Shown: one piece after another, positions 63,943-64,000 of the stretch | Layout of the letters: the number at the start of each line of letters is the position of its first letter | Numbering within the stretch: position 1 is the stretch's first letter | NCBI GenBank assembly: GCA_019356535.1 | Contig: CP037918.1 | Location: 2,202,315-2,266,314, forward strand | Direction: 5' to 3' | Source of the DNA: Chromatiaceae bacterium | Lineage (GTDB): Bacteria > Pseudomonadota > Gammaproteobacteria > Chromatiales > Chromatiaceae | Length of the DNA stretch: 64,000 nucleotides | Program-made: the position numbers and the translations under genes | The notes under the pieces: generated by a model | What the model saw: the letters and a program-made list of their open reading frames with translations, nothing else | Databases searched by the model: none | Told to the model about the DNA's origin: nothing

Positions 63943-64000
63943 TTTTTTATCGCTTTGAGCTCCAGTTCCTTCTCGCCCAAGGCCGCATGTGCCTCCGCCA
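63909..64000 (-). CDS. IS3-family transposase OrfA, second element (partial)
   Basis: Only the last 29 codons are in the window (AEAHAALGEKELELKAIKKW then QRLLDEEES, stop at 63909). The A AAA AAG slip site lies within it, in the right phase to pass ribosomes into orfB. The rest is beyond the right edge. Confidence 0.75.
   Translation of the reverse strand, partial: AEAHAALGEKELELKAIKKWQRLLDEEES

Larger units (their letters stand above)
63077..64000 (-). mobile_element. Second IS3-family element, cut by the window edge
   Basis: A different IS3-family element, unrelated in its ends to the 1199-bp one. Its right end is TGACCCCCTAGTTTTTGCAC (starting at 63077, with the canonical TG). It contains a complete orfB and the end of orfA; the rest lies outside the window. 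Confidence 0.8.

Overview
The window comes from a GC-rich gammaproteobacterium. Gene order and gene content (Pil-Chp chemotaxis, gshB-tonB-yqgE-ruvX-pyrR-pyrB-pyrC', two c-type cytochromes, a secreted rhodanese) look like a Pseudomonas/Chromatiales-type chromosome, possibly a sulfur-oxidising member of the Chromatiales. That taxonomic placement is inference. The first ~48 kb is mostly compact core genome with many 4-bp ATGA gene overlaps. The last ~16 kb is an O-antigen locus on the minus strand with lower GC, broken genes and insertion sequences.

Layout. 1-9.6 kb (minus): a type IV pilus Pil-Chp chemosensory operon, pilG-pilH-pilI-pilJ-chpA-chpC, without the methylation genes pilK and chpB. 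9.6-10.9 kb (minus): an exported rhodanese and a small anchored protein of unknown function. 11.2-18.0 kb (plus): gshB, apbE, tonB, yqgE, ruvX, pyrR, pyrB and the catalytically dead dihydroorotase-like pyrC', closed by a strong terminator. 18.2-28 kb: mixed single genes and small operons (CopD-like, CoA-binding, greB, ybaN-like, htpX, a GDP-hexose phosphorylase-like protein with yidD, a diguanylate cyclase, an EEP nuclease/phosphatase, dsbA, cytochromes c4 and c553). 28-32 kb: an RsuA-type pseudouridine synthase and a four-gene operon ending in lutABC (lactate oxidation). 32-35 kb: TerB-like, CDGSH, a 42-residue DUF3149 protein, and thiC under a TPP riboswitch. 35-48 kb: envelope genes, namely a pcm-like methyltransferase, rhodanese, waaA, an LpxL/HtrB acyltransferase, wbpE-like, msbA, an MBOAT O-acetyltransferase flanked by two near-identical AlgJ-like genes, an ELM1-family protein and a GT4. 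48-64 kb: the O-antigen tail (wzy/waaL-like, wbpM, wbpL, wbpV, GT4, heparinase family), with broken glycosyltransferase, rfbF and UDP-sugar dehydrogenase genes, two inverted 1199-bp copies of one IS3-family element, an IS5-family remnant and a third IS3-family element running off the right edge.

How it fits together. WbpM, WbpV and WbpL would make UDP-QuiNAc-type sugar and start the O unit on undecaprenyl phosphate. The GT4 proteins extend it, the polymerase/ligase-like protein and MsbA/WaaA/HtrB belong to LPS assembly, and the MBOAT/AlgJ-like set would acetylate a surface glycan. Several sugar-nucleotide genes are dead, so the O-antigen has probably changed recently.

The most unusual signals are a pair of face-to-face promoters whose -10 boxes each sit 6 bp from the ATG they serve, part of a wider pattern of predicted leaderless starts; the duplicated AlgJ-like genes around the MBOAT gene; and the inverted IS pair bracketing 11.4 kb of O-antigen genes. 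I saw no tRNA, rRNA, CRISPR array or defence system.
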